Assembly (NCBI GenBank): GCA_947631405.1
Contig: CANRLC010000001.1
Coordinates: 62,001 to 126,000, forward strand
From: an uncultured Clostridia bacterium
Lineage (GTDB): Bacteria > Bacillota > Clostridia > Christensenellales > Aristaeellaceae
Reading direction: 5' to 3'
DNA: 64,000 nucleotides
This document shows, piece by piece, positions 6,417 through 14,630 of this stretch; position 1 is the first letter of the stretch; every line of letters starts with the position of its first letter. The position numbers and the translations under genes are program-made. The notes beneath the pieces were generated by a model. It was not told the origin of the DNA and ran no database searches. It worked only from the letters and a program-made list of their open reading frames with translations.

Positions 6417-8810
6417 ATGAAAGTACCTTATGGATGGATGCGGCAATATACGGAGATTCCCGTAACCGCCGGCGAGCTTGCCGACCGGATGGTCATGCAC
6501 GGCACGGGCGTGGAGGGCGTTGAGGATCAGCGCGAGGCCGTGCAAAACGTCGTCGTGGGCAAGATTCTCACCGTCCGCAAGCATGAAAATTCCGATCACA
6601 TGGTCGTCTGCGCCGTGGACGTGGGCGAGGCGGAGCCGCTGCAAATCGTCACCGGCGCGCCGAACGTACACGAGGGCGATCTGGTGCCCGTCGCCAAGGT
6701 GGGCGCGGTGCTGCCCGGCGGCGTCTCCATCAAGAAGAGCAAGCTGCGCGGCGTCGATTCCTACGGCATGTGCTGCTCCGGGCCGGAGCTGGGCGTCCCC
6801 GAGGCGCTCTACCCGTCCGTGGGCGACAAGGGCCTGCTCGTCTTCGCCGAGCCGCACGAGCCGGGCGAGGACGTTCGCCCCATTCTGGGCATCGACGACG
6901 CCGTGCTCGACTTTGAGATTCTCGCCAACCGGCCGGACTGCCTGAGCGTCTGGGGCGTCGCCCGCGAGGCCGCCGCGACGCTGGGGACGTCCTTCAAGAA
7001 GCCCGACATCGAGGTCAAGACCGTGCCGGGCAAGATCGCGGACTATGTGACCATCGACGTGCGGGATTCCACGCTCTGCCCGCGCTACTGCGCGCGCGTG
7101 GTGAAAAACGTGAAGATCGGCCCCTCGCCGATGTGGATGCGCAAGGCGCTGCACGCGGCGGGCGTGCGCCCGATCAACAACATCGTGGACATCACGAACT
7201 ATGTGATGCTGGAGACGGGCCACCCCATGCATGCGTTCGATCTGGCGAAGGTGCGCGACGCGCACATCATCGTCCGCCGCGCGAACGAAGGGGAGACCAT
7301 CGTGACGCTCGACGGAAAGGAGCGCCAGCTCACGCCGAGCATGCTCATGATCGCCGACCAGCAGAACGCCACCGGCATCGCGGGCGTCATGGGCGGCGAG
7401 GAATCCGAGATCACCGAGGGAACCGCGACCGTGCTCTTTGAGATCGCCGCGTTCGACCGCACGAGCATCCGCCTGACCACGCGCGCGCTCGGCCTGCGCA
7501 CCGAGGCGTCCGGCCGCTACGAGCGCGGCGTCTGCGCCGCCACCTGCCGCGAGGCCGCCGACCGCGCCTGCCAGCTCGTGAACCTGCTGGGTGCGGGCGA
7601 GGTGATCGAGGACGTATACGACTGCTATCCGAACCCCAAGCCCGTCCCCGTCATCGAGGCGTCGGTGGAGCGCATCTGCAAGCTGATCGGCATCGACGTG
7701 CCGGGCGAGGAGATGGCGCGCATCCTCACCTCGCTGGACATGCAGGCTTCTCTCTCCGGCGACACGCTCACCGTCACGCCGCCCGCGTACCGCGAGGACA
7801 TGGAGCAGGAGGCCGACGTCGCCGAGGAGGTGCTGCGCATCTACGGCTACGACCATATCGGTTCGACGCTGCTGCGCGGCGAGACCGCGCCCGGCGTGCG
7901 CAGCGAGCGCATCCGCATCGCGGACAAGGTCGCTCAAATTCTGACGGCGAAGGGATTCAGCGAGATCCGCACCTTCTCCTTCATCAGCCCGCGGCTGATC
8001 GACAAGCTGTCCCTCGCGCCGGACGACGCGCGCCGCGACGCGCTGCGCCTGATCAACCCGCTGGGCGAGGACACCAGCGTCATGCGCAGCACGCTCGCGC
8101 CGTCGATGCTCTCCACGCTCGCGCTCAACCAGAGCCGCAACAACGATGCGGCGCTGCTCTACGAGATCGGCCCGGCCTTCCAAAACCACGGCCGCAAGGC
8201 GGGAGAGCTTCCGCACGAGCGCCCCATGCTGTGCGTGGGCGCATACGGCGAAGCAGCCGATTTCTACTTCCTGCGCGACGCGATCCTCGAGATGCTCGCC
8301 CGCTTCGGCGTGGCGGCGGAGGTCGTGCCCGGCGGGGAGCCGTATCATCACCCGGGCCGCGCGGCGACGCTGACGGTCAAGGGCGAGGCGATCGGCACGG
8401 TGGGCGAACTGCATCCCGACGTGATGGCCGCCTTCGAGCTGTCCCGCCGCCCGCTGATCGCCGAGGTCGATCTGGAGCGGCTGGCCGCGCTGCGCACGCG
8501 CATGGAGCATGTGCGCGAGCTGCCGCGCTTCCCGGCGGTCACGCGCGATCTCGCGCTGGTGATGGACGAAAAGACGACCGTCGGCTCCGTGCTTGCGGTG
8601 CTCCGCCGCGCGGGCAGGCCGCTGCTTGACGAGGCCGAGATGTTCGACATCTACCGCGGCGCGCAGCTGCTGCCGGGGAAGAAGAGCGTGGCCTTCTCGC
8701 TCAGCTTCCGCCATCCCGACCGCACCCTGTCCGACGAGGAGGTCAAGCCTGTGATCGACCGCATGCTTTCCGAGTGCGAGAAGCAGTGCGGCGCGAAGCT
8801 CCGTCTATGA
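6417..8810 (+). CDS. pheT: Phenylalanine-tRNA ligase beta subunit
   Basis: 797 residues. ATG 6417 is chosen over TTG 6411 because GAGGAGGG ends at 6410, which gives normal spacing. Domains in order: a tRNA-binding EMAP-like domain (about 40-150, VVGKILTVRKHENSDHMVVCAVDVG), the B3/4 editing domain (about 200-375, including NIVDITNYVMLETGHPMHAFD and GIAGVMGGEESEI), B5 (about 400-470), a catalytic-like domain without active site, and a C-terminal FDX-ACB anticodon-binding domain (from about residue 705, PRFPAVTRDLALVMDE). Length is normal. Its stop overlaps the aroE start as ATGA. Confidence 0.98.
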   Translation: MKVPYGWMRQYTEIPVTAGELADRMVMHGTGVEGVEDQREAVQNVVVGKILTVRKHENSDHMVVCAVDVGEAEPLQIVTGAPNVHEGDLVPVAKVGAVLPGGVSIKKSKLRGVDSYGMCCSGPELGVPEALYPSVGDKGLLVFAEPHEPGEDVRPILGIDDAVLDFEILANRPDCLSVWGVAREAAATLGTSFKKPDIEVKTVPGKIADYVTIDVRDSTLCPRYCARVVKNVKIGPSPMWMRKALHAAGVRPINNIVDITNYVMLETGHPMHAFDLAKVRDAHIIVRRANEGETIVTLDGKERQLTPSMLMIADQQNATGIAGVMGGEESEITEGTATVLFEIAAFDRTSIRLTTRALGLRTEASGRYERGVCAATCREAADRACQLVNLLGAGEVIEDVYDCYPNPKPVPVIEASVERICKLIGIDVPGEEMARILTSLDMQASLSGDTLTVTPPAYREDMEQEADVAEEVLRIYGYDHIGSTLLRGETAPGVRSERIRIADKVAQILTAKGFSEIRTFSFISPRLIDKLSLAPDDARRDALRLINPLGEDTSVMRSTLAPSMLSTLALNQSRNNDAALLYEIGPAFQNHGRKAGELPHERPMLCVGAYGEAADFYFLRDAILEMLARFGVAAEVVPGGEPYHHPGRAATLTVKGEAIGTVGELHPDVMAAFELSRRPLIAEVDLERLAALRTRMEHVRELPRFPAVTRDLALVMDEKTTVGSVLAVLRRAGRPLLDEAEMFDIYRGAQLLPGKKSVAFSLSFRHPDRTLSDEEVKPVIDRMLSECEKQCGAKLRL

Positions 8811-9688
8811 CGGGCGCATCTGGCGGCGCGCTCGACCTGCGCGTCGGCCCCGCGACGCAGCGCTTCGCCGTGCTGGGGGAGTCGCTGGGGCATACATGGT
8901 CGCCCGCCATCCACAATTCGCTCTTTCTGGCGGCGGGCCGCGACGCGATCTATCTTCCCGTCACGGTTCCGCCGGATCGCCTCTCCTCGGCGGCGGACGT
9001 GCTGAGAAGCTGCTTTGGCGGCTTCAACGTCACCATCCCGTACAAGGAGCGCATCCTTCCGCTGCTGGATGAGGTCAGCGACGCGGCGCGCGTCTGCGGC
9101 GCGGTCAACACCGTGACCTGCCGGGACGGGCGTCTGCTCGGCGACATCACCGACGGCGCGGGGATGCTTGCCGCGCTCACAGAGGGCGGCGTACACACCG
9201 AGAACGCCGACGCGCTGATCGTCGGCGGCGGCGGCGCGGCGCGGGCTGCGGCGGTCGCCTTCATAGAAAAAGGGGGCCGCGTCACGTTTGCCGTGCGCGA
9301 CGTGGAGAAGGGCAAGCGCCTCGCGCGCGAGCTGTCCGCCTCGCTGGGCTGCGACGGTGCGCGCCTGTCCGCGCTCTCGCTGGGCGGGCCTCTGGGTACG
9401 CACGATGTGCTCATCCAGTGTACGCCCGTGGGCATGCTCCCGCACGCGGACGCGTGTCCCGTGACAGAGGCGGACATCTCCCGTTGCGGCGCGGTCTTTG
9501 ACGCGGTCTATAACCCGCGCGAGACGCTGCTGCTGCGCACGGCAAAGCGTCTGGGCGTCCCGTGTGTCGAGGGGCTGGGCATGCTCTACTATCAGGCCGT
9601 GGAGGCCGAAAAGCGCTGGTTCGGCGACGTGGGCGTCGCGCCCGGCGTCCAAAGGGACATCTATCGCCAACTGCTGGCGCGCTTCTAG
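8807..9688 (+). CDS. aroE: Shikimate dehydrogenase
   Basis: 293 residues from ATG 8807, which overlaps the pheT stop (ATGA). Reduces 3-dehydroshikimate with NADPH in the chorismate pathway. Motifs: ESLGHTWSPAIHN (shikimate site), FNVTIPYKE with the catalytic Lys, CGAVNT, and GGGGAARA plus FAVRDVEKGKR for NADPH. The C-terminal GLGMLYYQAVEAEKRWFG block is also typical. The tight overlap puts a phenylalanine precursor enzyme under the Phe T-box together with PheRS. The last codons fall in a 22-bp sequence that is repeated exactly 142 bp downstream. Confidence 0.95.
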   Translation: MTGASGGALDLRVGPATQRFAVLGESLGHTWSPAIHNSLFLAAGRDAIYLPVTVPPDRLSSAADVLRSCFGGFNVTIPYKERILPLLDEVSDAARVCGAVNTVTCRDGRLLGDITDGAGMLAALTEGGVHTENADALIVGGGGAARAAAVAFIEKGGRVTFAVRDVEKGKRLARELSASLGCDGARLSALSLGGPLGTHDVLIQCTPVGMLPHADACPVTEADISRCGAVFDAVYNPRETLLLRTAKRLGVPCVEGLGMLYYQAVEAEKRWFGDVGVAPGVQRDIYRQLLARF

Positions 9689-9838
9689 CGCGCATCAGTC
9701 GGCCCAAAGACAGCGTTCCTTTCGACAACCGGGGAAATAAAACTCCACGATTATTGAAGCGAAGAGGGGGCGTTCTTCCTCCCCTTCGAGGGAGAAAGAG
9801 CTTCATTGACAGGATGTGGCGCGCTTCTAGCGCGCATC
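9675..9838. repeat. Stem-loop element flanked by exact 22-bp direct repeats
   Basis: A 22-bp sequence beginning TGGCGCGCTTC and ending AGCGCGCATC occurs at 9675-9696 (spanning the aroE stop) and again at 9817-9838 (just before the ppa SD). Each copy is itself a hairpin (GCGCGCT-TCT-AGCGCGC). The 120 bp between hold ATTATTGAAG, a stem-loop CTTCCTCCCC-TTCG-AGGGAGAAAG and GCTTCATTGACAG. The same architecture recurs at 48672-48841, and its right-hand motif also at 11184-11197. It looks like a small intergenic REP-like element. The 22-bp duplication could come from insertion or from recombination. No coding potential is seen in it. Confidence 0.7.
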
Positions 9839-9855
9839 TCAAAGGGAGGGTCACG

Positions 9856-10407
9856 ATGAATATCTGGCATGACATCGACCCCTCGCTGATCTCCACCGAA
9901 CGGTTCATGGCCGTCATCGAGATCAAAAAGGGCGGAAAGAACAAGTACGAAATGGACAAGGCGACCGGGATGCTGCGCCTCGACCGCGTGCTCTACACGT
10001 CCACGCACTATCCCGCCAACTACGGCTTCATCCCGCGCACCTACGCGGACGACGGCGACCCGCTGGACGTGCTGGTGCTCTGCTCGGAGGCCATCGAGCC
10101 GATGACGCTCGTGCAGTGCCGCCCGATCGGCATGATCGAGATGAACGACGGCGACGCGCGGGATGAGAAGATCATCGCCGTGCCGCTGGGCGATCCCAAC
10201 TACAACTTCATGTTCGACATCGGACAGCTCCCGGAGCATGTGCTCGACGAGATTCGCCACTTCTTCACCGTCTACAAGGCGCTGGAAGGGCGCACGACCG
10301 CCGTCAGCAAGGCGCAGAACCGCGAGGTCGCCACGAAGGTCATCGGCGAGTGCATCGCGCTCTACAATGAAAAGTTTGGAAAAGCGACGGGAGGGGACGC
10401 AAAATGA
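9856..10407 (+). CDS. ppa: Inorganic pyrophosphatase, family I
   Basis: 183 residues from ATG 9856 (SD AAAGGGAGGG). Hydrolyses pyrophosphate and so drives biosynthetic reactions such as tRNA charging. Family I signatures: IEIKKGGKNKYEMDK, YPANYGFIPRTYADDGDPLDVLVL with the metal-binding Asp cluster, GMIEMNDGDARDEKIIAVP and the C-terminal HFFTVYKALEG. Many Clostridia use a membrane or family II enzyme, so a soluble family I enzyme is a useful marker. Its stop overlaps the next start (ATGA). Confidence 0.95.
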   Translation: MNIWHDIDPSLISTERFMAVIEIKKGGKNKYEMDKATGMLRLDRVLYTSTHYPANYGFIPRTYADDGDPLDVLVLCSEAIEPMTLVQCRPIGMIEMNDGDARDEKIIAVPLGDPNYNFMFDIGQLPEHVLDEIRHFFTVYKALEGRTTAVSKAQNREVATKVIGECIALYNEKFGKATGGDAK

Positions 10408-11138
10408 GCATCCCGCTGATCGGCGTCTCCGCCTCGAAGGACGAAGAAGCGCGCCAGCTTGTCGTGCGGGAAAACTACATGACCTCCCTGATGCGCGCGG
10501 GCTGCATGCCCGTGATGCTCGCGCGCACGCAGGATGAGGCCGCGATCGCCTCGCTGCTGGATCGGTTGGACGGCATCCTGTTTTCGGGCGGCGTCGATGT
10601 GGAACCGTCGCGCTACGGCGAGGAGACGCTGCCCTCGTGCGGCGAGATCGACCTGCAGCGCGACGCCTTCGAGCTGATCCTCATCCGCATGGCGCTCTCG
10701 CGCGGCATCCCCGTCTTCGGCATCTGCCGGGGCATCCAGCTCCTCGCCGTGGCGATGGGCGGCACGCTCTATCAGGATGTCGAGGCGCAGCTCGGCATTC
10801 CGCGCATCGTCCATTGGCAGCAGAAGCCCTACGAAGCGCCCACGCACGCCGTTCGCCTGAGCGGCAAGCTCGCGCAGCTGCTGGGGACGGATGTGATCCA
10901 TACCAACAGCATGCACCACCAGGCGGTCAAGGACGCCGGGCCGCGCCTGATCGTCGAGGGCCGGGCGGAGGACGGCGTGATCGAGGCCGTTCGCGCGGCG
11001 GACGGGAGCGACGTGTACGCCGTGCAGTATCACCCGGAGTATATGTCGCATGCCGACGAGCACGCCGCGCGTCTATTCGCCTTTTGGGTGGAGCGCGCAA
11101 ACGCCTACGCGCAGCGCAAGGCCCGCGCGGACGCGTAA
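10404..11138 (+). CDS. Class I glutamine amidotransferase-like hydrolase (peptidase C26, PuuD-like)
   Basis: 244 residues, start overlapping the ppa stop. Related to gamma-glutamyl-gamma-aminobutyrate hydrolase. The fold is shown by DGILFSGGVDVEPSRYGEE, the nucleophile elbow FGICRGIQLLAVAMGG with catalytic Cys, and the His-Glu pair in YAVQYHPEYM. NSMHHQAVKDAG is also typical of the PuuD/YvdE group. The substrate is not certain: polyamine catabolism genes are absent nearby, so it could act on another gamma-glutamyl amide. Co-translation with ppa is probable and unexplained. Confidence 0.88.
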   Translation: MSIPLIGVSASKDEEARQLVVRENYMTSLMRAGCMPVMLARTQDEAAIASLLDRLDGILFSGGVDVEPSRYGEETLPSCGEIDLQRDAFELILIRMALSRGIPVFGICRGIQLLAVAMGGTLYQDVEAQLGIPRIVHWQQKPYEAPTHAVRLSGKLAQLLGTDVIHTNSMHHQAVKDAGPRLIVEGRAEDGVIEAVRAADGSDVYAVQYHPEYMSHADEHAARLFAFWVERANAYAQRKARADA

Positions 11139-11160
11139 ACGTCGACGATCTGGCTCAAAA

Positions 11161-11230
11161 ACCAAGCGATCATTGAAAAAACAGGCTTCTTTGACAGCCC
11201 GCGGGCGTTCGCCTCGCGGGCTGCTTTTTG
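11161..11230 (+). terminator. Repeat-derived segment plus terminator after the C26 hydrolase
   Basis: 11161-11197 (ACCAAGCGATCATTGAA, then GGCTTCTTTGACAG) is a shortened copy of the element at 48.7 kb without its central hairpin. It runs straight into a strong terminator, CAGCCCGCG / CGCGGGCTG (11195-11223) followed by CTTTTTG. Confidence 0.8.
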
Positions 11231-11273
11231 TGGGGCGGGGAAGGGGCCGCGCATCGCTGCCTTTCGCTCCCTG

Positions 11274-11302
11274 TTGAATCCGGCGCACACATTTGCTATA
11301 AT
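11274..11302 (+). promoter_or_regulatory. Sigma-A-like promoter of the spoIID-like gene
   Basis: -35 TTGAAT (11274-11279), 17-bp spacer, -10 TATAAT (11297-11302). This looks vegetative, not sigma-E. Confidence 0.8.
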
Positions 11303-11330
11303 GAATCCATCAAGGGACAAGGAGGCGCCT

Positions 11331-13076
11331 ATGCGCAAGAAAACCCGTCTTTTCGCGGCGCTCGCCGCTCTGCTGGCGCTGCTGTGTGCGCACGCATGGG
11401 CGCAGCAGGTCGAGCAGGTCGAGCCGACCGTGCGCGTGCTGCTGCGCAGCCTGTCGCTCGGCGACGCCGTTCACATCGAATTTGGCGACGACTACGCGCT
11501 GGAGGGCGGCGCGATGGCGATCCGCGCCGGGACGAGCGCGGATGTCGCGCTGCGCGACGGCCGTCTCGTGTGGCAGTCCGGCGGCATCGCGGTGTCGCTG
11601 GGGGAGCGCGCGCGATTCTTGCGCTGCGCAGGCGAGACGCCCGGCGGCGTGACGCTCAACGGCTCCGGGCGATACGAGGGCGATCTGACGCTCTTTGCGC
11701 AGGACGGCGCGCTCGCGCCCGTGCTCTCCATCGACGTGGAGGACTACCTGCGCGGCGTCGTCCCGTATGAGATGGGCGACAGCTTCCCGCTCGAGGCGCT
11801 CAAGGCGCAGGCCGTCGCCGCGCGCACCTACGCGCTGCGCAAGCGTGATCCGTCCAGCGAATACGACCTGCTCGACACGACGGCCGATCAGGTCTTCCGC
11901 GGGATCAGCGGGGATCATCCGCTCTCCTGGCAGGCGGTCTACGAGACGGCGGGGCAGGTGGGCATGGTCGGCGGCGCGCTGGCGCAGTGCTACTACGCGG
12001 CCAGCAACGGCGGGCAGACGGAGCTGGGCGAGCACGTCTGGCCGGACGAGGATCCAAACGCCTACGCCTACATGGACATGCGCGACGATCCCTACGACTT
12101 TGAGAACGAGCAAAGCCCCGTACACCGCTACACCGTGCGCAAGAAGCCGGGGGAGGCGGGCGTGGGCGCGGCGCTGCACAGCGCGCTGGTGGCGGCGCTT
12201 GCCGAGCCGCTCGCGGCGCTCGGCTACGCGGCGGAGGACGACCTCGTGCGCATCGACGAGGTGAAGGCCGTCGAGGCGCTTGCGCCGATGTACGAGGGCG
12301 GCTCGCGGCTGATGACGCAGCTTTCCTTCACGCTGCGCCTGTCCGTGCGGCGCGCTACGTTCAGGGATGCGTCGCCCACGCCGACGCCGCAGCCCGACGC
12401 GGCACTCAGCCCGCAGCCGACGGCGACGCCGCAGCCCGCGCCCACGGCGACGCCCGCGTATTCGCCCTACGAGGAGATCGCGCAGGACGTGACCGTGCGG
12501 CTTCCGATCTTCGGCAACGGCGGCGGCGAGCAGGCGATGGGCCTGAGCATCAACACGAAGCCGAACGAGCTGGTGACGGTGACGGATATCGGCTCGGCGT
12601 TCATGATCGAGGCGCGGCGCTACGGTCACGGCGTGGGCATGAGCCAGCGCGGCGCGGAGCAGATGGCCCGCGCCTACGGCATGACGATGGCGGACATCCT
12701 CGCCTTCTACTATCCGGGCATGCAGATCGCCACGGTCACCTATGAGCGGCAGGCGCTGCCCACGCCCGACGCGCGGCTGCTCGCGACGCCCGCGCCGACG
12801 CCAAGCCCCACGCCGAGGCCGACGCTGATGCCGGTCACCAGCGACGCGTTGGCGCCGGGGGAGTACGTCGCCGTCGTCTCCAACATCGAGGAGGATTCCA
12901 CGCTCAACCTGCGCGAGGGCGCGAGCCTGTCCGCCGAGGTGCTGCGCAGGCTTTACTGGGGGCAGCGGGTGATCGTCGTCTCCGTCTCCGCCGACGGCTG
13001 GGCGCGCGTGCGCACGGACGTGATCGAGGGCTACGTTCGCGCCGAGTTTTTGCAGAGCGCCGAGGACGGCGAATAG
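11331..13076 (+). CDS. Secreted SpoIID/LytB-domain protein with C-terminal SH3b
   Basis: 581 residues from ATG 11331 (SD AAGGAGGCG). A signal peptide (residues 1-24, cut near AWA-QQ) is followed by the SpoIID domain: LSIDVEDYLRGVVPYEMGDSFPLEALKAQAVAARTYAL is the conserved core, and RRYGHGVGMSQRGAEQMA with ILAFYYPGMQI is its C-terminal block. Pro/Thr-rich linkers (about 347-380 and 483-505) surround the last block, and an SH3b-type domain (about 515-575, STLNLREGASLSAEVLRRLYWGQRVIV) probably binds the wall. SpoIID is a lytic transglycosylase acting during engulfment. The sigma-A-like promoter, SH3b tail and lack of SpoIIP/SpoIIM neighbours make a vegetative wall hydrolase or LytB-type amidase enhancer equally possible. 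Confidence 0.88.
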   Translation: MRKKTRLFAALAALLALLCAHAWAQQVEQVEPTVRVLLRSLSLGDAVHIEFGDDYALEGGAMAIRAGTSADVALRDGRLVWQSGGIAVSLGERARFLRCAGETPGGVTLNGSGRYEGDLTLFAQDGALAPVLSIDVEDYLRGVVPYEMGDSFPLEALKAQAVAARTYALRKRDPSSEYDLLDTTADQVFRGISGDHPLSWQAVYETAGQVGMVGGALAQCYYAASNGGQTELGEHVWPDEDPNAYAYMDMRDDPYDFENEQSPVHRYTVRKKPGEAGVGAALHSALVAALAEPLAALGYAAEDDLVRIDEVKAVEALAPMYEGGSRLMTQLSFTLRLSVRRATFRDASPTPTPQPDAALSPQPTATPQPAPTATPAYSPYEEIAQDVTVRLPIFGNGGGEQAMGLSINTKPNELVTVTDIGSAFMIEARRYGHGVGMSQRGAEQMARAYGMTMADILAFYYPGMQIATVTYERQALPTPDARLLATPAPTPSPTPRPTLMPVTSDALAPGEYVAVVSNIEEDSTLNLREGASLSAEVLRRLYWGQRVIVVSVSADGWARVRTDVIEGYVRAEFLQSAEDGE

Positions 13077-13101
13077 CCGCGCTGCCGCCGCTTTCCATGG
13101 A

Positions 13102-13123
13102 GATTGACGAAAATTCGTCAATC
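13102..13123. promoter_or_regulatory. Perfect palindrome upstream of gap (operator candidate)
   Basis: Arms GATTGACGAA and TTCGTCAATC are perfect inverted repeats with 2 bp between them, 35 bp upstream of the gap -35. No T-run follows, so it is unlikely to be a terminator. It does not match the direct-repeat CggR operator. Confidence 0.5.
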
Positions 13124-13158
13124 CTTGCGCATTTCTTTTCAAAATGGCCCGCAAAGGC

Positions 13159-13187
13159 TTGAAAACGGGCGCATTTTAGGGTACAAT
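13159..13187 (+). promoter_or_regulatory. Sigma-A promoter of gap
   Basis: -35 TTGAAA (13159-13164), 17-bp spacer, -10 TACAAT (13182-13187). Confidence 0.85.
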
Positions 13188-13254
13188 ATCCATGTGGGCG
13201 GTTTGGAGCCGCCCGGTCACCCATTGATCAACAGAAATTGAGGAGGAGATTCCC

Positions 13255-14307
13255 ATGGTGAGAGTTGCCATCAACGGTTTTGGCCGCATTGGCCGTCTGG
13301 CGTTCCGTCAGATGTTTGATGCCGAGGGCTACGAGGTCGTCGCGATCAACGATCTGACCAGCCCCAAGATGCTGGCGCATCTGCTGAAGTACGACACGGC
13401 GCAAGGCCCCTACAAGTATAAGGACGCCGTGACCTCCAAGGAGCCTGTCTTCGAGGATGACGGCAAGACTGTGAAGGTTCCCGGCTCCATCACCGTCAAC
13501 GGCAAGGAGATCACCATCTACGCGATGCCCAAGGCCGCCGATCTGCCGTGGGGCGAGCTGGACGTGGACGTCGTGCTCGAATGCACCGGCTTCTACACCA
13601 GCAAGGCGAAGTCCATGGCGCACATCGAGGCGGGTGCGAAGAAGGTCGTCATCTCCGCTCCGGCGGGCAACGATCTGCCGACCGTCGTCTTCTCCGTCAA
13701 CGAGAATATCCTGACGCCTGACGACAAGATCGTCTCCGCGGCGTCCTGCACCACCAACTGCCTCGCGCCGATGGCGAAGGCGCTCAACGACGCGTATCCC
13801 GTCGTCTCCGGCATCATGACCACCGTGCATGCTTACACCGGCGATCAGATGATTCTGGACGGCCCGCATCGCAAGGGCGATCTGCGCCGCGCTCGCGCCG
13901 GCGCGCAGAACATCGTGCCCAACAGCACCGGCGCCGCAAAGGCCATCGGCCTGGTCATCCCGGAGCTGAACGGCAAGCTGATCGGTTCCGCGCAGCGCGT
14001 CCCGGTCGCGACCGGCTCCACGACGATCCTCGTCGCGGTGGTCAAGGGCAAGGACGTCACCGTCGATTCCATCAACGCCGCGATGAAGGCGCAGGCTTCC
14101 GCGTCCTTCGGCTACAACACCGATCCGATCGTCTCCTCTGACGTCATCGGCATGACCTACGGTTCCCTGTTTGACGCCACCCAGACGATGGTCACCAAGA
14201 TCGACGACGACACCTATCAGGTGCAGGTCGTCTCCTGGTACGACAACGAGAACAGCTACACGAGCCAGATGGTTCGCACCATCAAGTACTTCGCGGAGCT
14301 GGGCTGA
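13255..14307 (+). CDS. gap: Glyceraldehyde-3-phosphate dehydrogenase, type I
   Basis: 350 residues from ATG 13255 (SD GAGGAGG). NAD-dependent oxidative phosphorylation step of glycolysis. NAD-binding [17 protein letters not shown], catalytic Cys165 in [10 protein letters not shown], the [14 protein letters not shown] loop, [21 protein letters not shown], and the C-terminal [19 protein letters not shown] are all intact. It is monocistronic, with its own promoter and terminator, not part of a cggR-gap-pgk operon. Codon choice is strongly biased to C-ending codons, as expected for a highly expressed gene. Confidence 0.98.
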   Translation: MVRVAINGFGRIGRLAFRQMFDAEGYEVVAINDLTSPKMLAHLLKYDTAQGPYKYKDAVTSKEPVFEDDGKTVKVPGSITVNGKEITIYAMPKAADLPWGELDVDVVLECTGFYTSKAKSMAHIEAGAKKVVISAPAGNDLPTVVFSVNENILTPDDKIVSAASCTTNCLAPMAKALNDAYPVVSGIMTTVHAYTGDQMILDGPHRKGDLRRARAGAQNIVPNSTGAAKAIGLVIPELNGKLIGSAQRVPVATGSTTILVAVVKGKDVTVDSINAAMKAQASASFGYNTDPIVSSDVIGMTYGSLFDATQTMVTKIDDDTYQVQVVSWYDNENSYTSQMVRTIKYFAELG

Positions 14308-14322
14308 TCGGCCAAAGCGCAT

Positions 14323-14355
14323 GGGGGAGCTTCCTTTGGGAGGCTCCCTTTTCTT
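14323..14355 (+). terminator. Terminator of gap
   Basis: GGGGAGCTTCC / GGGAGGCTCCC hairpin followed by TTTTCTT. Confidence 0.88.
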
Positions 14356-14392
14356 GCGCGTTTTATACGGCTCGCTTTTTTTGCGCAAACGG

Positions 14393-14421
14393 TTGACAAA
14401 ACGCCCCGGCTGCGCTATAAT
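14393..14421 (+). promoter_or_regulatory. Consensus sigma-A promoter of the tRNA pair
   Basis: -35 TTGACA (14393-14398), 17-bp spacer, -10 TATAAT (14416-14421): a perfect consensus, as expected for stable RNA. Confidence 0.93.
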
Positions 14422-14450
14422 ATCTACTGTTCCGTTTGGAACAATGAGAT

Positions 14451-14535
<85 letters not shown>

Positions 14536-14539
14536 ATTC

Positions 14540-14626
14540 GCGGGAATGGCGGAATTGGCAGACGCGCTAGATTCAGGTTCTAGTGAAGGTTCCTTCATGC
14601 AGGTTCAAGTCCTGTTTCCCGCACCA
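14540..14626 (+). tRNA. tRNA-Leu (CAG)
   Basis: Acceptor GCGGGAA pairs with TTCCCGC (14616-14622). Anticodon stem CTAGA/TCTAG with loop TTCAGGT gives anticodon CAG. Class II variable arm (TGAAGGTTCCTTCA), T-loop GGTTCAAGTCC, encoded CCA. It lies 4 bp after tRNA-Tyr and in the same transcript. Confidence 0.97.
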
Positions 14627-14630
14627 CGTC

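Noticed and set aside
5025-8714. A 1229-residue open frame on the - strand
   Set aside because: It is antisense to pheS-pheT and the T-box. High GC leaves the opposite strand open. The translation is rich in His, Arg and Ala with no domain, and the + strand genes are beyond doubt.
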